64,000 nucleotides of DNA from Bacillus_I endophytica_A (GCF_026790145.1 NZ_JALAMS010000020.1:62001-126000); one strand, 5' to 3'. Numbered from the stretch's first letter, positions 32,775-43,181 are shown. Numbers and translations: made by a program. Notes: generated by a model not told the origin, from the letters alone.

Positions 32775-34982
32775 TTAATGCATAATCCGACGAACAGAGT
32801 AGATGTCTGGAATATGCTTAATTTTTTCGACTACTTTATGAAGATGACTAATGTTTGTAATCGCCAGTGACATATGAATACTTGCCATCTTATTACGGTC
32901 AGACTTGCCAGAAACGGCGGAAATATTTGTTTTGCTCTCATTTACCGTTTGAAGCACTTCATTTAATAAGCCCGCACGATCATAACCTGAAATTTCAATC
33001 TCAACATTGAATTCGCGACCTTCTTTGATATCTGATTCCCATTCAACAGGAATAAGTCGCTCTTGCGCTTCTTCTACGTGCACGTTCGGACAGTCGTCAC
33101 GGTGTACAGAGACACCCCGGCCTTTTGTAATAAATCCAACAATCTCGTCCCCTGGAACAGGATTACAGCACTTTGAGATGCGGACAAGCAAATTATCGAC
33201 GCCTTTTACCCGTACACCCGAATCGCGTCTTTTCTTCTTTTGAACTTTGTTCGTTCTGTTCACTTCTTCAACCGTTTCTTTCAAAGCTGCTTCTTGCTGC
33301 TCTAAATCACGTTGTTTACGCCATTTGTCTGTAAGTCGGTTAGCAACTTGTAAAGCGGTAATCCCATTGTATCCAACAGCTGCATACATATCTTCTTCGT
33401 TTGAAAAATTAAATTTTTCTGTAACACGCTTTAAGTTTTCAGCTGTTAGAACTTCTTTCAAGTCAAACTCCATTTGACGAATTTCTTTCTCAACAAGCTC
33501 GCGTCCTTTTTCAATGTTTTCTTCACGCTGCTGTTTCTTGAAAAACTGGCGAATTTTATTTTTAGCTTGTGTTGTTTTAGCAAGCTTAAGCCAGTCTTGG
33601 CTTGGCCCATAAGAATGCTTAGATGTTAAAATCTCGATAATATCGCCTGTTTTCAGCTGATAATCAAGCGTCACCATCTTACCATTTACTTTAGCACCAA
33701 TCGTTTTGTTCCCAATCTCTGAGTGAATTCGATAAGAAAAGTCAATTGGAACAGACCCTGAAGGAAGCTCAATGACGTCTCCTTTTGGTGTGAAAATATA
33801 TACCATATCAGCAAAAAGGTCCAGCTTTAGAGATTCCATAAATTCTTCTGCATTTGTTGATTCATTTTGAAACTCTAAGATTTCTCTAAACCATGTTAAT
33901 TTCTCTTCAAACGAAGAGCCTTCACCAACTGCTTTACCTTCCTTGTACGCCCAGTGTGCGGCAATCCCGTACTCAGCAATATTATGCATTTCACTCGTAC
34001 GGATTTGAACTTCAAGCGGATCACCTTTTGGTCCAATAACAGTTGTATGCAAAGACTGATACATATTTGGTTTTGGCATGGCAATATAATCTTTAAACCG
34101 TCCTGGCATTGGTTTATAACATGTATGAATAATACCTAACACAGCATAACAGTCTTTAATACTGTTAACGATAATGCGGACAGCCAAAAGATCATATATT
34201 TCATTAAACTGTTTATTTTGAAGCGCCATTTTTCGGTAAATTGAGTAAATATGCTTTGGGCGCCCAGAAATTTCAGCTTTAATCTTCACATCTTCAACTT
34301 GTGCTCGAACTTCACCGATAACTTCTTCTAAATATTCTTCACGTTCTGCACGTTTCTTTTTCATCAAGTTTACAATACGATAGTACTGTTGCGGGTTTAG
34401 GTAGCGAAGAGACGTATCTTCTAACTCCCATTTGATTTTTGAAATCCCTAATCGATGAGCAAGCGGTGCAAAAATCTCCAGCGTTTCATTAGAAATGCGG
34501 CGTTGTTTTTCTTGTGGAAGGTGCTTCAACGTTCTCATATTATGAAGACGGTCTGCAAGCTTAATTAAAATGACGCGGATATCCTGCGCCATTGCTACAA
34601 ACATTTTGCGATGATTCTCTGCTTGCTGTTCTTCTTTCGATTTATATTTAATTTTCCCAAGCTTTGTTACGCCATCAACAAGCATTGCAACTTCTGCTGT
34701 AAAAGCTTTTTCAATTTCTTCAAGAGTAACTTCTGTATCTTCTACAACATCATGTAAAAAGCCAGCCGCTACTGTTGACGGATCCATATCTAAATCAACG
34801 AGAATACCCGCTACTTGGATCGGATGAATAATATAAGGCTCACCTGATTTTCGATACTGATGCTGATGAGCCTCTTTTGCAAATTGGTATGCTTTTTCAA
34901 CAAATAGTAAGTCTTCACCTACTAAATATTTTGCTGCATTGTCAATGACTTGTTCCGCTGTTAGCACTTGTTCATTTGCCAT
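32775..34982 (-). CDS. relA: Bifunctional (p)ppGpp synthetase/hydrolase (Rel)
   Basis: The main stringent-response enzyme, 735 residues. Its N-terminal HD hydrolase domain includes HQYRKSGEPYIIHP and the catalytic HDVVEDT, and the synthetase domain has YSIYRKM, RIIVNSIKDCYAVLG, and GRFKDYIAMPKPNMYQSLHTTV. It continues with TGS (VIELPSGSVPIDFSYRIH), a zinc-finger region (RISKCCNPVPGDEIVGFI) and a C-terminal ACT domain. Because the HD residues are intact it should both make and destroy (p)ppGpp, as B. subtilis RelA does. A promoter lies about 100 bases upstream. Confidence 0.97.
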   Translation of the reverse strand: MANEQVLTAEQVIDNAAKYLVGEDLLFVEKAYQFAKEAHQHQYRKSGEPYIIHPIQVAGILVDLDMDPSTVAAGFLHDVVEDTEVTLEEIEKAFTAEVAMLVDGVTKLGKIKYKSKEEQQAENHRKMFVAMAQDIRVILIKLADRLHNMRTLKHLPQEKQRRISNETLEIFAPLAHRLGISKIKWELEDTSLRYLNPQQYYRIVNLMKKKRAEREEYLEEVIGEVRAQVEDVKIKAEISGRPKHIYSIYRKMALQNKQFNEIYDLLAVRIIVNSIKDCYAVLGIIHTCYKPMPGRFKDYIAMPKPNMYQSLHTTVIGPKGDPLEVQIRTSEMHNIAEYGIAAHWAYKEGKAVGEGSSFEEKLTWFREILEFQNESTNAEEFMESLKLDLFADMVYIFTPKGDVIELPSGSVPIDFSYRIHSEIGNKTIGAKVNGKMVTLDYQLKTGDIIEILTSKHSYGPSQDWLKLAKTTQAKNKIRQFFKKQQREENIEKGRELVEKEIRQMEFDLKEVLTAENLKRVTEKFNFSNEEDMYAAVGYNGITALQVANRLTDKWRKQRDLEQQEAALKETVEEVNRTNKVQKKKRRDSGVRVKGVDNLLVRISKCCNPVPGDEIVGFITKGRGVSVHRDDCPNVHVEEAQERLIPVEWESDIKEGREFNVEIEISGYDRAGLLNEVLQTVNESKTNISAVSGKSDRNKMASIHMSLAITNISHLHKVVEKIKHIPDIYSVRRIMH

Positions 34983-35087
34983 GCAATCACCTTTTTATTT
35001 TAAACTTTTGACAAAGGTTAGAAGATGTTTTACGCCTTCTCTCTTTTTGAGCGCCACATTTCTACCTAAAATGACAATTTGATTAAT

Positions 35088-35116
35088 ATTGTAACTATTA
35101 TCATCAAAATTTTCAA
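35088..35116 (-). promoter_or_regulatory. Sigma-A promoter of relA
   Basis: TTGAAA (35111-35116) and TACAAT (35088-35093) on the minus strand are 17 bases apart. They imply a leader of about 100 bases before relA. Confidence 0.6.
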
Positions 35117-35132
35117 AGATGTAAAGTCATTA

Positions 35133-35166
35133 AAGAAAAAAAGAGCACCAAGGGGCACTCTTTTCT
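35133..35166 (-). terminator. Terminator after apt
   Basis: On the minus strand AAGAGUGCC and GGUGCUCUU form a stem with two G-U pairs and a 4-base loop. Seven T residues follow. It separates apt from relA. Confidence 0.8.
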
Positions 35167-35169
35167 TAT

Positions 35170-35691
35170 TTATTCACCAGAATATTGCATTAAAGTGAAT
35201 ACATCATAACCGTCTAACTTCTTACGGCCATCTAGGTACGTTAACTCAATTAAGAAAGCAATCCCTGCTACAACCCCACCTAGTTGCTCAATAAGTTTGA
35301 TTGTTGCCTCAATTGTGCCCCCTGTTGCTAAAAGGTCATCTGTAATTAGGACACGCTGTCCAGGCTTAATAGCATCTTTATGCATTGTTAAAACGTCGTT
35401 TCCATATTCTAAACCATAGTCAACTTTAACAACTTCACGAGGAAGTTTTCCTTCTTTACGAACAGGAACAAATCCCTTGCCCATTGCATATGACACAGGG
35501 CATCCAATGATAAAACCGCGAGCTTCAGGTCCCACGATCACATCAATTTCTTTCTCTTTTGCATATTTGACGATCTCGTCTGTTGCTGCACGATACACGT
35601 CGCCATTGTCCATAAGTGTTGTAATATCCTTAAACTGAATACCTTTCTTTGGGTAATCAGGGACAATGGTAATATATTTTTTGAAATCCAT
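35170..35691 (-). CDS. apt: Adenine phosphoribosyltransferase
   Basis: Salvages adenine by joining it to PRPP to give AMP. The 173-residue protein has the PRPP-binding loop VLITDDLLATGGTIEATI and the family segments YPKKGIQFKDITTLM and GPEARGFIIGCPV. Its ATG overlaps the recJ stop by one base (TAATG), which indicates translational coupling. Adenine released by MtnN (2336-3028) is one natural substrate. Confidence 0.97.
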   Translation of the reverse strand: MDFKKYITIVPDYPKKGIQFKDITTLMDNGDVYRAATDEIVKYAKEKEIDVIVGPEARGFIIGCPVSYAMGKGFVPVRKEGKLPREVVKVDYGLEYGNDVLTMHKDAIKPGQRVLITDDLLATGGTIEATIKLIEQLGGVVAGIAFLIELTYLDGRKKLDGYDVFTLMQYSGE

Positions 35692-38048
35692 TAGCTTATT
35701 TCCTCCTCATTGATCACAGAGCTTTTTCTAAAATGCTCAAAAAGCTCTTTCAATTCACCGTAGGAACGGTAAATTAACTCTTTTTCCACTTTTAGTTGTT
35801 CTTGTTTCTTTTTATAAGTGACAGACTCTATTAAATCACGTTTTGGTGTATGTTGCACTAAAGAAATCACACCATTTTCTATTGTAGCAAATTCCAGCTC
35901 AAAAAACACCTGTGACATAAAGTCAATCGTTTCCTTTGACCATCCTTTGTGGAGGGCAAGATCTTGTTTATATCGTTTAAGATCAAACGGTCCTTTTTTA
36001 AAAAGGAAGCCATAATACCATTTAAAATGGTCTCGGGTTGGGACTGTATTTAAGAAATGATCTTCCTCTGTTAAAAATAGCATATACACTCGAGCTGGTT
36101 TACATCCGCTCATTAATGTTTTTAAAATCGTTAATGAAGGAGGAACGTCCAATAAAACAATGTCTCCTTCATAACCTTGTAGCTCTTTGATGTACTCTGT
36201 TGAGTTTATAAGTCTCACTTGATCAATATATGAAGCAAACTCTTCTTTTTGAACCGTCTTTTCGTTAAATGCAATAAGAAGCATATCTCTTGTAATATAG
36301 TCGGCTAAAAACGTTGATACTTTCCGAACTCCTCTTACATCAAAAAGCTGCCATTCTTCTACAGAAGCATCTTCAAGCATAATTTGTGGCTTACGTCGAT
36401 TGTTCCATTCGTTGATGGTAAGCTCCCCTACTAGAGAAACATGAGCAAGCGGCGATATTCTGTCATGAAGATAGCCAAGTCCAAATCCAACTCCGTCAAG
36501 CGAGCAGTCTGAATCTCCTACAACAACTTTCAGATGAGTTTTATCCGCTCCAATTTTGCGCATTGAGGAAATCGGGACATCCTTAATAAGAACTTTTGGT
36601 TTTGGATTGCTAACACCAAAAGGGGCAAGCTTATTTAATTCCTCAATAGACTCTGTTGTAATTTCATCAAGGGAAGCATTCACATCAATATTCACTGCTG
36701 GAATAAAGTCTTCTTCACTGAGGAGCTCGTGACCGAATTTGTTCATTTTTTCGCGTAAAAAGGGCACATTTTCTAGCTCTAAGGTCATTCCAGCTGCCAT
36801 GGGATGTCCTCCAAAATGAGGTAAAATATTACGACATTTTGATAAGTTAGCAAAAAGATCGAACCCTTCGATGCTTCTTGCAGAGCCTTTAGCGATTTTC
36901 CCCTCTTCATCTATACCAAGCACAATTGTTGGACGATAAAACTCGTTTACAAGTCTTGAAGCAACAATACCAATAACGCCAGGATTCCATCCTTCTTTTG
37001 CAAGTACAAGAACTGCATTCTCCTCTGGAGGAAACTGTGTTTTTACCATTTCAATCGCTTGATCCGTAATCTCTTTTACGATATTTCTTCGTTCTTGATT
37101 GCATTGATCAATTTCTTCCGCGAGGTTTTCTGCTTCTTCTTGATCTGTGGTCATTAAAAGGTGCACAGCTGGATCTGCTTGGTCTAGACGTCCAATAGCA
37201 TTAATACGAGGACCAATGGCAAACCCAATCGTTTCCTCTGTAATTTCCTTCTGGTTTACTCCACAAACGTTCAAAAGAGCTTTTATTCCTGGGCGATTTG
37301 TATGTCTTAGATAGTGAAGCCCCTTTTGAACAATGTAACGATTTTCATCTTGCAAAGGAACTAAATCTGCTACAGTTCCAATTGCTGCAAGCTCTACAAG
37401 GGCAGGGCTTATTTCTCCTAAAAGAGCTTGACCAATTTTCAGAGCAACCCCTACTCCTGCTAGCTCTTTAAAAGGATACCGTTCAGAAAGTTTTGGGTGA
37501 ATAATAGCAAAAGCTTTTGGAAGCTCTGGGCCTGGTTCATGATGATCTGTAATAATAAGATCAAAGCCGCACTCTTCGGCAACGTCAGCTTCGTTTACAC
37601 CTGAGATTCCTGTATCAACCGTGATAACGAGCGTATATCCTTGCTCACCAATATGACGGAAAGCTCCTTCATTTGGGCCATATCCTTCTGTAAAACGATT
37701 TGGAATATAAAAATCAACGTGAGCTCCAAGCGTTCTAAGCGCTGTTAACATAACAGAGGTACTACTTACTCCGTCCGCATCGTAATCTCCATAAATCATA
37801 ATTTTTTCTTCATCCCGAATAGCGCGCTGAATGCGTTCAACAACAATGTCCATATCTTTTAAAAGATATGGATCATGCATATTTTCATCTGTTAAATATA
37901 AAAAGTGTCTTGCTTCGTCTACTGTTGTAATATCTCTATTTATCAAAAGAGAGGCAACAAGTGGTGAAACAGAGAGCTGATTTGCTAACTCCTCTGCCTT
38001 TGCAGCGTCTGTTTCCTGTACTCTCCATCGCTTTTTTGAATGTAACAT
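35691..38048 (-). CDS. recJ: Single-stranded-DNA exonuclease RecJ
   Basis: A 785-residue 5'-3' exonuclease of the DHH family, used in recombination and mismatch repair. Metal-binding motifs are clear: IYGDYDADGVSSTS, VITVDTGISG, IITDHHEPG, and the DHHA1 motif GGHPMAAGMTLE. An OB-fold and the long C-terminal extension typical of Firmicute RecJ follow. The frame extends to 38072, but the ATG at 38048 gives the usual N-terminus (MLHSKKRWRV) and is preceded by AGGGGTG. Confidence 0.95.
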   Translation of the reverse strand: MLHSKKRWRVQETDAAKAEELANQLSVSPLVASLLINRDITTVDEARHFLYLTDENMHDPYLLKDMDIVVERIQRAIRDEEKIMIYGDYDADGVSSTSVMLTALRTLGAHVDFYIPNRFTEGYGPNEGAFRHIGEQGYTLVITVDTGISGVNEADVAEECGFDLIITDHHEPGPELPKAFAIIHPKLSERYPFKELAGVGVALKIGQALLGEISPALVELAAIGTVADLVPLQDENRYIVQKGLHYLRHTNRPGIKALLNVCGVNQKEITEETIGFAIGPRINAIGRLDQADPAVHLLMTTDQEEAENLAEEIDQCNQERRNIVKEITDQAIEMVKTQFPPEENAVLVLAKEGWNPGVIGIVASRLVNEFYRPTIVLGIDEEGKIAKGSARSIEGFDLFANLSKCRNILPHFGGHPMAAGMTLELENVPFLREKMNKFGHELLSEEDFIPAVNIDVNASLDEITTESIEELNKLAPFGVSNPKPKVLIKDVPISSMRKIGADKTHLKVVVGDSDCSLDGVGFGLGYLHDRISPLAHVSLVGELTINEWNNRRKPQIMLEDASVEEWQLFDVRGVRKVSTFLADYITRDMLLIAFNEKTVQKEEFASYIDQVRLINSTEYIKELQGYEGDIVLLDVPPSLTILKTLMSGCKPARVYMLFLTEEDHFLNTVPTRDHFKWYYGFLFKKGPFDLKRYKQDLALHKGWSKETIDFMSQVFFELEFATIENGVISLVQHTPKRDLIESVTYKKKQEQLKVEKELIYRSYGELKELFEHFRKSSVINEEEIS

Positions 38049-38123
38049 TTCCTTTTCACCCCTTAACCTCATACATTATACTAGAGGAAAGAGAGTCCGG
38101 CAATGAACGACCTTAAAAGCAAA

Positions 38124-38158
38124 AAAAAGAGCTAAGGAAAATTCCTTAGCTCTTTTTC
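38124..38158 (-). terminator. Terminator after secDF
   Basis: An almost perfect 14-base-pair stem (AAAAGAGCTAAGGAA / TTCCTTAGCTCTTTT), flanked by A and T runs, follows secDF. Its symmetry allows function in either direction. Confidence 0.85.
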
Positions 38159-38160
38159 TA

Positions 38161-40398
38161 TTAAAGAGTGTCTTCTTTTTCTATCTTCTTTTTTGGACCT
38201 TTTTTCATTTCTTTTTTCTTCCACACTAACCATAGCTGAGAAGCAATAAATAGTGAAGAATAAGCTCCAATGATTAACCCAATTAAAAGAGCAATAGAGA
38301 AGTTCTGAATTGATTCACTTCCAAAAATAAGAAGAGCAATGACAGTAATAACAACCGTTACGATTGTGTTAATAGAACGAGTAAATGTTTCTCGTAAACT
38401 TAAGTTCACGATATTTGCAAGCTCTTTACTTGTTTTCGGTTTGAAAATCCCCATATTTTCCCGTATTCTGTCAAACGATACGATTGTATCATTGATTGAA
38501 TACCCAATAATAGTCAGAACGGCAGCGATGAATGTTACATCAACCTCCAGCTGGAATAAGCTAAAGAGCGTAATGATAACAAATGCATCATGAAGCAACG
38601 CAATAACAGCGGCAAGTGCCATCTTCCATTCGAAACGAATGGATACGTAAATTATAATTCCAAGCGATGCAATTAAGACCGCGTAAAGGGCATTTTTAGC
38701 AAGCTCTCGGCCAATTGTTGGAGAAACCGTACTGATGCTTGGTTCTGTTCCGTATTTCTCATCAAAATGGTCTTTAATCTTAGCAATTTCGTCTTTACTT
38801 AAAGCTCCTTTGAATTGTGCTGTTGCACGTTCATTATTTTGACCTGAAAGGGTAATATCCTCTGTTTCCATATTAATCTCAGCTAATTCTTTTGTAACCT
38901 CTTGCTGTGTTAAAGCAGAATCAGCTTTAATATCAACACGCGTACCGCTTGCAAAATCAATTCCAAGATTCAACTTCATTGTGGAAAGCAGAATAATTCC
39001 AGCAATAGTAATCACAATAGAGAGCGTGAAAAACTTTTTACTATGTTTAACAAAGTCCACTTTATCAAACTTTGTCTTTGGAAAATGATTTCCTTTATCC
39101 TCAGATAAATCTTCAATATCTTTTGGATTAACACCAAAAATTCTTGGTTTTTTATTTAATGCGCGGCTGTTCACCCATAATCCTAAGAATAAACGTGTAC
39201 CATATACGCATGTAATAAAACTAATTAAAATCCCGACAATAAGCATTGTTGCAAAACCTTGAACAGAACTTGTCCCAAAATAGAAAAGAACTGCTCCTGC
39301 TAAAAGAGTCGTAATGTTTGCGTCAAAAATAGTGATAAGCGAGCGTCTGTTACCTGCTTTGTAAGCGGAAGGTATTGAGCGGCCACGCTTAATTTCGTCT
39401 TTAATTCGCTCATACGTAATAATGTTCGCATCAACGGCCATCCCAACGTTCAGAACAAGCGCCGCGATTCCTGGCAGTGTTAAAACAGCTCCCATCCAAT
39501 CGTATACGAGTAGAATAAGGAAAACGTAAATCGCTAATGTAATACAAGCAATAAATCCTGGGAAGCGATAGAACGCTAGCATGAACAAGAACACAAGCCC
39601 AATACCAATTATTCCAGCATACACCGTTGTTTCAAGAGCTGTTTGACCAAACTGAGCTCCAACGGACGTTGAATATACTTCTTTAAGCTGAACTGGAAGA
39701 GCACCAGCATTAATGAGCTTTGCTAAATTTTGAGCTTCCTTAATATCAAAGCCGCCTTCAATCGTTACTTCCTTTTGACTTAGCTTCTGATTTACACTTG
39801 CTGCTGATAAATATTTTGGATCTTGCTTTTGGCTTTCGGCTTTATAGGAATCCTTGCCTTTTTCATAATCAAGCCAAATCACAAGTAAGTTTTCACGAGT
39901 CGCAGCTTTTTGCGATAGCTCTTGCGTAATTTCTCCAAACTTTTTCGGATTCTTCAGCGTCAGCACTACGTTAGGCTGATTATTTTGCGTATATGCTTGT
40001 TTGGCACCTTCAATTTCAGAACCGTTAAGAAGAACTTTGTCATTCACATCTCGAAACGTTAAGTTCGCCTGCGTTGAAAGCAAATCCCGTGCTTCATTCT
40101 GATCTTTTACGCCCGCGAGCTGAACACGTATGCGATGATCTCCTTCAATTTGAATATTCGGTTCGCTAACACCGAGTGCATTAACACGCTCTTCAAGCGC
40201 ACTTGCCGCGCTTTCTAGGGTGTCTTTTGTCAGTTTCTGACCATCAATTGGCTTGACGTCATAGAGAACTTCGAAACCACCTTGTAGATCCAATCCTAAG
40301 TTAATACGGTTGGCAATCCCATTGACTGTCGATCCCATGGTACTAAACAACAAAATAACCAAAAGAAAGAAAGCGACAATCCGACCTCTCTTTACCAT
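38161..40398 (-). CDS. secDF: Fused protein translocase subunit SecDF
   Basis: The SecD and SecF halves, separate in many bacteria, form one 745-residue protein here, as in B. subtilis. SecDF uses the proton motive force to help pull exported proteins across the membrane. The SecD half has LGLDLQGGFEVLYDV and the large periplasmic-type P1 domain. Six helices follow, including NVGMAVDANIITYERIKDE. The SecF half repeats the pattern with LNLGIDFASGTRVDI and IGYSINDTIVSFDRIREN. The frame extends further upstream, but the ATG at 40398 (MVKRGRIVAFFLLVILLFS) fits the first membrane helix and has an upstream GGAGG. Confidence 0.96.
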   Translation of the reverse strand: MVKRGRIVAFFLLVILLFSTMGSTVNGIANRINLGLDLQGGFEVLYDVKPIDGQKLTKDTLESAASALEERVNALGVSEPNIQIEGDHRIRVQLAGVKDQNEARDLLSTQANLTFRDVNDKVLLNGSEIEGAKQAYTQNNQPNVVLTLKNPKKFGEITQELSQKAATRENLLVIWLDYEKGKDSYKAESQKQDPKYLSAASVNQKLSQKEVTIEGGFDIKEAQNLAKLINAGALPVQLKEVYSTSVGAQFGQTALETTVYAGIIGIGLVFLFMLAFYRFPGFIACITLAIYVFLILLVYDWMGAVLTLPGIAALVLNVGMAVDANIITYERIKDEIKRGRSIPSAYKAGNRRSLITIFDANITTLLAGAVLFYFGTSSVQGFATMLIVGILISFITCVYGTRLFLGLWVNSRALNKKPRIFGVNPKDIEDLSEDKGNHFPKTKFDKVDFVKHSKKFFTLSIVITIAGIILLSTMKLNLGIDFASGTRVDIKADSALTQQEVTKELAEINMETEDITLSGQNNERATAQFKGALSKDEIAKIKDHFDEKYGTEPSISTVSPTIGRELAKNALYAVLIASLGIIIYVSIRFEWKMALAAVIALLHDAFVIITLFSLFQLEVDVTFIAAVLTIIGYSINDTIVSFDRIRENMGIFKPKTSKELANIVNLSLRETFTRSINTIVTVVITVIALLIFGSESIQNFSIALLIGLIIGAYSSLFIASQLWLVWKKKEMKKGPKKKIEKEDTL

Positions 40399-40545
40399 GA
40401 GTTTAAAATCCTCCTTCGTTATGTAAAAAAAACATGATGATTTTCTAATCAGTACCAAACATTACAAAAAATGAATATTTAAAGCAAAATTTACTCAACA
40501 TTCCTATTATGTTCGATAGATTATAAAGTGTCAAACAAGCTTTAT

Positions 40546-40836
40546 TTACAAAAGGTCTGAAATATCTTCAAGTCCTTTTTTAGAACGATCATTCTTGAAT
40601 ACTTCGATTGTCATAAAGTTCATCACTTCAGATATTTTCACAGCAAGAATATCATTCACAAGTTCATAAAGCTTCAATTCTTCGATTTTTCGGTTCTTCC
40701 ACTTCTTTTGCTGAAGAAACTGCCAAACAATTTCTTCTGTTACCTCTTCATAGCCGAAAAGTCGAAATTCTTCCATCTTGCTTCTCATAGCAGGTTCTAC
40801 TAATCTTCGCGACGTTCTACTAACAGCTTGTCCCAT
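40546..40836 (-). CDS. comN: ComN-like post-transcriptional regulator
   Basis: A 96-residue helical protein equivalent to B. subtilis ComN (YrzD), reported to affect comE mRNA and to associate with DivIVA at the cell division site. Visible conserved stretches are GYEEVTEEIVWQFLQQKKWK and LYELVNDILAVKISEVMNF. It lies between secDF and spoVB, in the conserved position, and is divergent from spoVB. Assignment rests on family resemblance and synteny. Confidence 0.85.
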   Translation of the reverse strand: MGQAVSRTSRRLVEPAMRSKMEEFRLFGYEEVTEEIVWQFLQQKKWKNRKIEELKLYELVNDILAVKISEVMNFMTIEVFKNDRSKKGLEDISDLL

Positions 40837-40969
40837 GCTCGCATTCTCCTACCTTTACTTTATCTTTAATATCTAAAAAGATTTCCTCATACTTGTCATG
40901 CTTGGCCTATTATATTGCATATGTTTTATTGTATACAATATTAATTCGTTTGAGAAGGCAGGCGAATAT

Positions 40970-42529
40970 ATGTCAAAATTTTTACAAGGCACAATAATCC
41001 TTATCATCGCAGGCTTTATAACTAAAATATTAGGATTTGTTAACAGAATTGTCATTGCTCGACTCATCGGTGAAGAAGGCGTTGGTTTATATATGATGGC
41101 AGTGCCCACATTTATCTTAGCCATCACCATTACACAACTTGGACTACCCGTTGCGATTTCAAAACTGGTTGCAGAAGCAGAGATTAAGGGAGATAGAGCA
41201 CGAATCAAGAAAGTACTTGTTGTCTCACTCTCCATCACTCTTAGCATTAGTCTTATTTTTACAACTGCTATGCTATTTTTTGCTCCAGCAATTGCTCAAA
41301 CCCTTTTAACAGATGAAAGAACCTATTACCCACTAATGGCCATTATCCCAGTGATTCCTATTATTGCTGTCTCAGCCGTTATTCGTGGTTATTTTCAAGG
41401 AAGACAGCAAATGCGACCTGCTGCTTATTCACAAATTATTGAGCAAGTTGTCCGCATTACGCTCGTAGCATTCTGTATTACTCTCTTCGCCCCATATGGA
41501 GTAGAATACGCAGCAGCAGGAGCTATGCTTTCTTCGGTATTTGGAGAACTTGCATCTCTTCTCTATATGGTATACACATTTAAGAAGAAAAAGCGAATAA
41601 AGGTGCGAAAGCGTTTCTTTCATACTCTGAAAGGTGGAAAAGAGCCTCTTTATGATTTATTGAAAATTGCACTTCCTACAACAGGTGGTAGGATGATTGG
41701 CTCCCTTTCTTGGTTTCTAGAGCCCATTGTTGTTACGCATTCACTTGCCATTGCAGGAGTCGCCACGGCTCTTGCTACAAAACAATATGGGATGTTAGCA
41801 GGTTTTGCTCTTCCTGTTCTTATGCTTCCATCCTTTATTACAAACTCGCTCTCAACATCACTTGTTCCTGCTATTAGTGAAGCAGCAGCAGAAAATAAAA
41901 ACAGACTTATTCAATACCGCCTTCATCAAGCACTACGCTTATCTTTTCTAACTGGTGGACTTTCTGTTGTTGTTTTATACGTTTTTGCCCAACCGATTAT
42001 GCTGCTTATGTATGGTACAGTAAATGGTGCCTTTTTTATTCAAATTATGGCCCCTTTGTTTATTTTCTATTACTTACAAGGGCCCCTTCAAGCAACGCTT
42101 CAAGCCTTAAATTTGGCTCAAGCCGCCATGATTAACAGCCTTATTGGAGCGATTGCTAAGCTTAGCCTTATTTTTGCGATTGCAACACAGCCTCATTTTG
42201 GCATCAAAGGAGCAGCATTAGGCATTATGGCGGGAATGACTATTGTTACATTTCTTCATCTTGCAACTGTTATAAAGGCAATCTCTTTTGTTGTATATAT
42301 AAGAGATTATATAAAAAGCTTTATTGTAATGGTGATAACAGGGGTTGCAGGGCACTATATATACGAAACTATTCCCTCATCTGTTTCACTTTCATTACGA
42401 ACAATCTTTTCCATCATTGTGCTTAGTTTTATCTACATTATTCTTCTGAAAGGATTTAGGCTTGTAAGTCAAGAAGAACTAAGGCGATTTTCTCCGCTTC
42501 GGTTCATTAAAAAACACACTAAACGCTAA
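40970..42529 (+). CDS. spoVB: Stage V sporulation protein B, MOP-family flippase
   Basis: A 519-residue membrane protein with about 14 helices, of the MOP/MurJ-like superfamily. In B. subtilis SpoVB is needed for spore cortex synthesis and is thought to flip lipid-linked peptidoglycan precursors. It begins MSKFLQGTIILIIAGFITKI, with the typical NRIVIARLIGEEGVGLY early motif. The frame is open from 40898, but the ATG at 40970 with AGAAGGCAGG upstream matches the B. subtilis length of 518. It is divergent from comN. Confidence 0.93.
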   Translation: MSKFLQGTIILIIAGFITKILGFVNRIVIARLIGEEGVGLYMMAVPTFILAITITQLGLPVAISKLVAEAEIKGDRARIKKVLVVSLSITLSISLIFTTAMLFFAPAIAQTLLTDERTYYPLMAIIPVIPIIAVSAVIRGYFQGRQQMRPAAYSQIIEQVVRITLVAFCITLFAPYGVEYAAAGAMLSSVFGELASLLYMVYTFKKKKRIKVRKRFFHTLKGGKEPLYDLLKIALPTTGGRMIGSLSWFLEPIVVTHSLAIAGVATALATKQYGMLAGFALPVLMLPSFITNSLSTSLVPAISEAAAENKNRLIQYRLHQALRLSFLTGGLSVVVLYVFAQPIMLLMYGTVNGAFFIQIMAPLFIFYYLQGPLQATLQALNLAQAAMINSLIGAIAKLSLIFAIATQPHFGIKGAALGIMAGMTIVTFLHLATVIKAISFVVYIRDYIKSFIVMVITGVAGHYIYETIPSSVSLSLRTIFSIIVLSFIYIILLKGFRLVSQEELRRFSPLRFIKKHTKR

Positions 42530-42546
42530 ATGTTTAGTGTGTTTCT
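42512..42546. terminator. Bidirectional terminator between spoVB and the DUF421 gene
   Basis: A 13-base-pair stem (AAACACACTAAAC / GTTTAGTGTGTTT) covers the spoVB stop codon and the 3' end of the convergent gene. Confidence 0.85.
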
Positions 42547-43181
42547 ATGTCTTTTTCATCAATGTAAAACTTCCCCTGATTAAAACTGCAGTACGAAATT
42601 TTTTCAAAACTGCTATATCCTCTTTTCCCCATTTCTTTTTGAAGCCATGACAGATCTTTGCCTGATCGCTCTAAATGATCAAATTGAATAATCCCATCTA
42701 ATATTAGAGGAAGAGTAAGTGATTTCACATCTTGATCTTTCTTAATTACGGAGAGTTTTCCTGAGGTTTCTAGAATTGCAAATTCTACATCTTCAATATT
42801 TGAAATATCTTTTTCACGAAGTTGAATAAGCAAATCGTTAAAATTATAACGCTGCTTTTTCATCTCTCTCTCCCTGATTTGACCATTTTCAATAATAATA
42901 GAAGCTCTGCCATCTAGAATTCTCCGGATATGCTGATTTTTAAGAGCCCAGACTGCAAATCCGATTTGAAGAACTGTTAACGTTGCCATTGGAAGAAAGT
43001 TGTTAAGGAGTGGAGACTCTGTGTCTTCAATTGCTATAACAGCTATTTCTGCAATCATTAGAAAGACCACTAAATCTAGAATGCTAAGTTCACCAATTTC
43101 TCTCTTTCCCATTAGCCTGAAGATAAACACAATGACTAAGTAAAGAAGAACAGTTCGACCAACAAGTAAAAGAAGTTCCAT
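42534..43181 (-). CDS. yrbG: DUF421 membrane protein, YrbG-like
   Basis: A 215-residue protein with three N-terminal membrane helices (about residues 3-75) containing FRLMGKREIGELSILDLVVF, the DUF421 signature, and a soluble alpha/beta YetF-type C-terminal domain with GQIREREMKKQRYN and FAILETSGKLSVIKK. Its function is unknown. Position matches B. subtilis yrbG, between spoVB and yrzE. The ATG at 43181 is preceded by AAAGGAT and preferred over a TTG six codons upstream. Confidence 0.88.
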   Translation of the reverse strand: MELLLLVGRTVLLYLVIVFIFRLMGKREIGELSILDLVVFLMIAEIAVIAIEDTESPLLNNFLPMATLTVLQIGFAVWALKNQHIRRILDGRASIIIENGQIREREMKKQRYNFNDLLIQLREKDISNIEDVEFAILETSGKLSVIKKDQDVKSLTLPLILDGIIQFDHLERSGKDLSWLQKEMGKRGYSSFEKISYCSFNQGKFYIDEKDIETH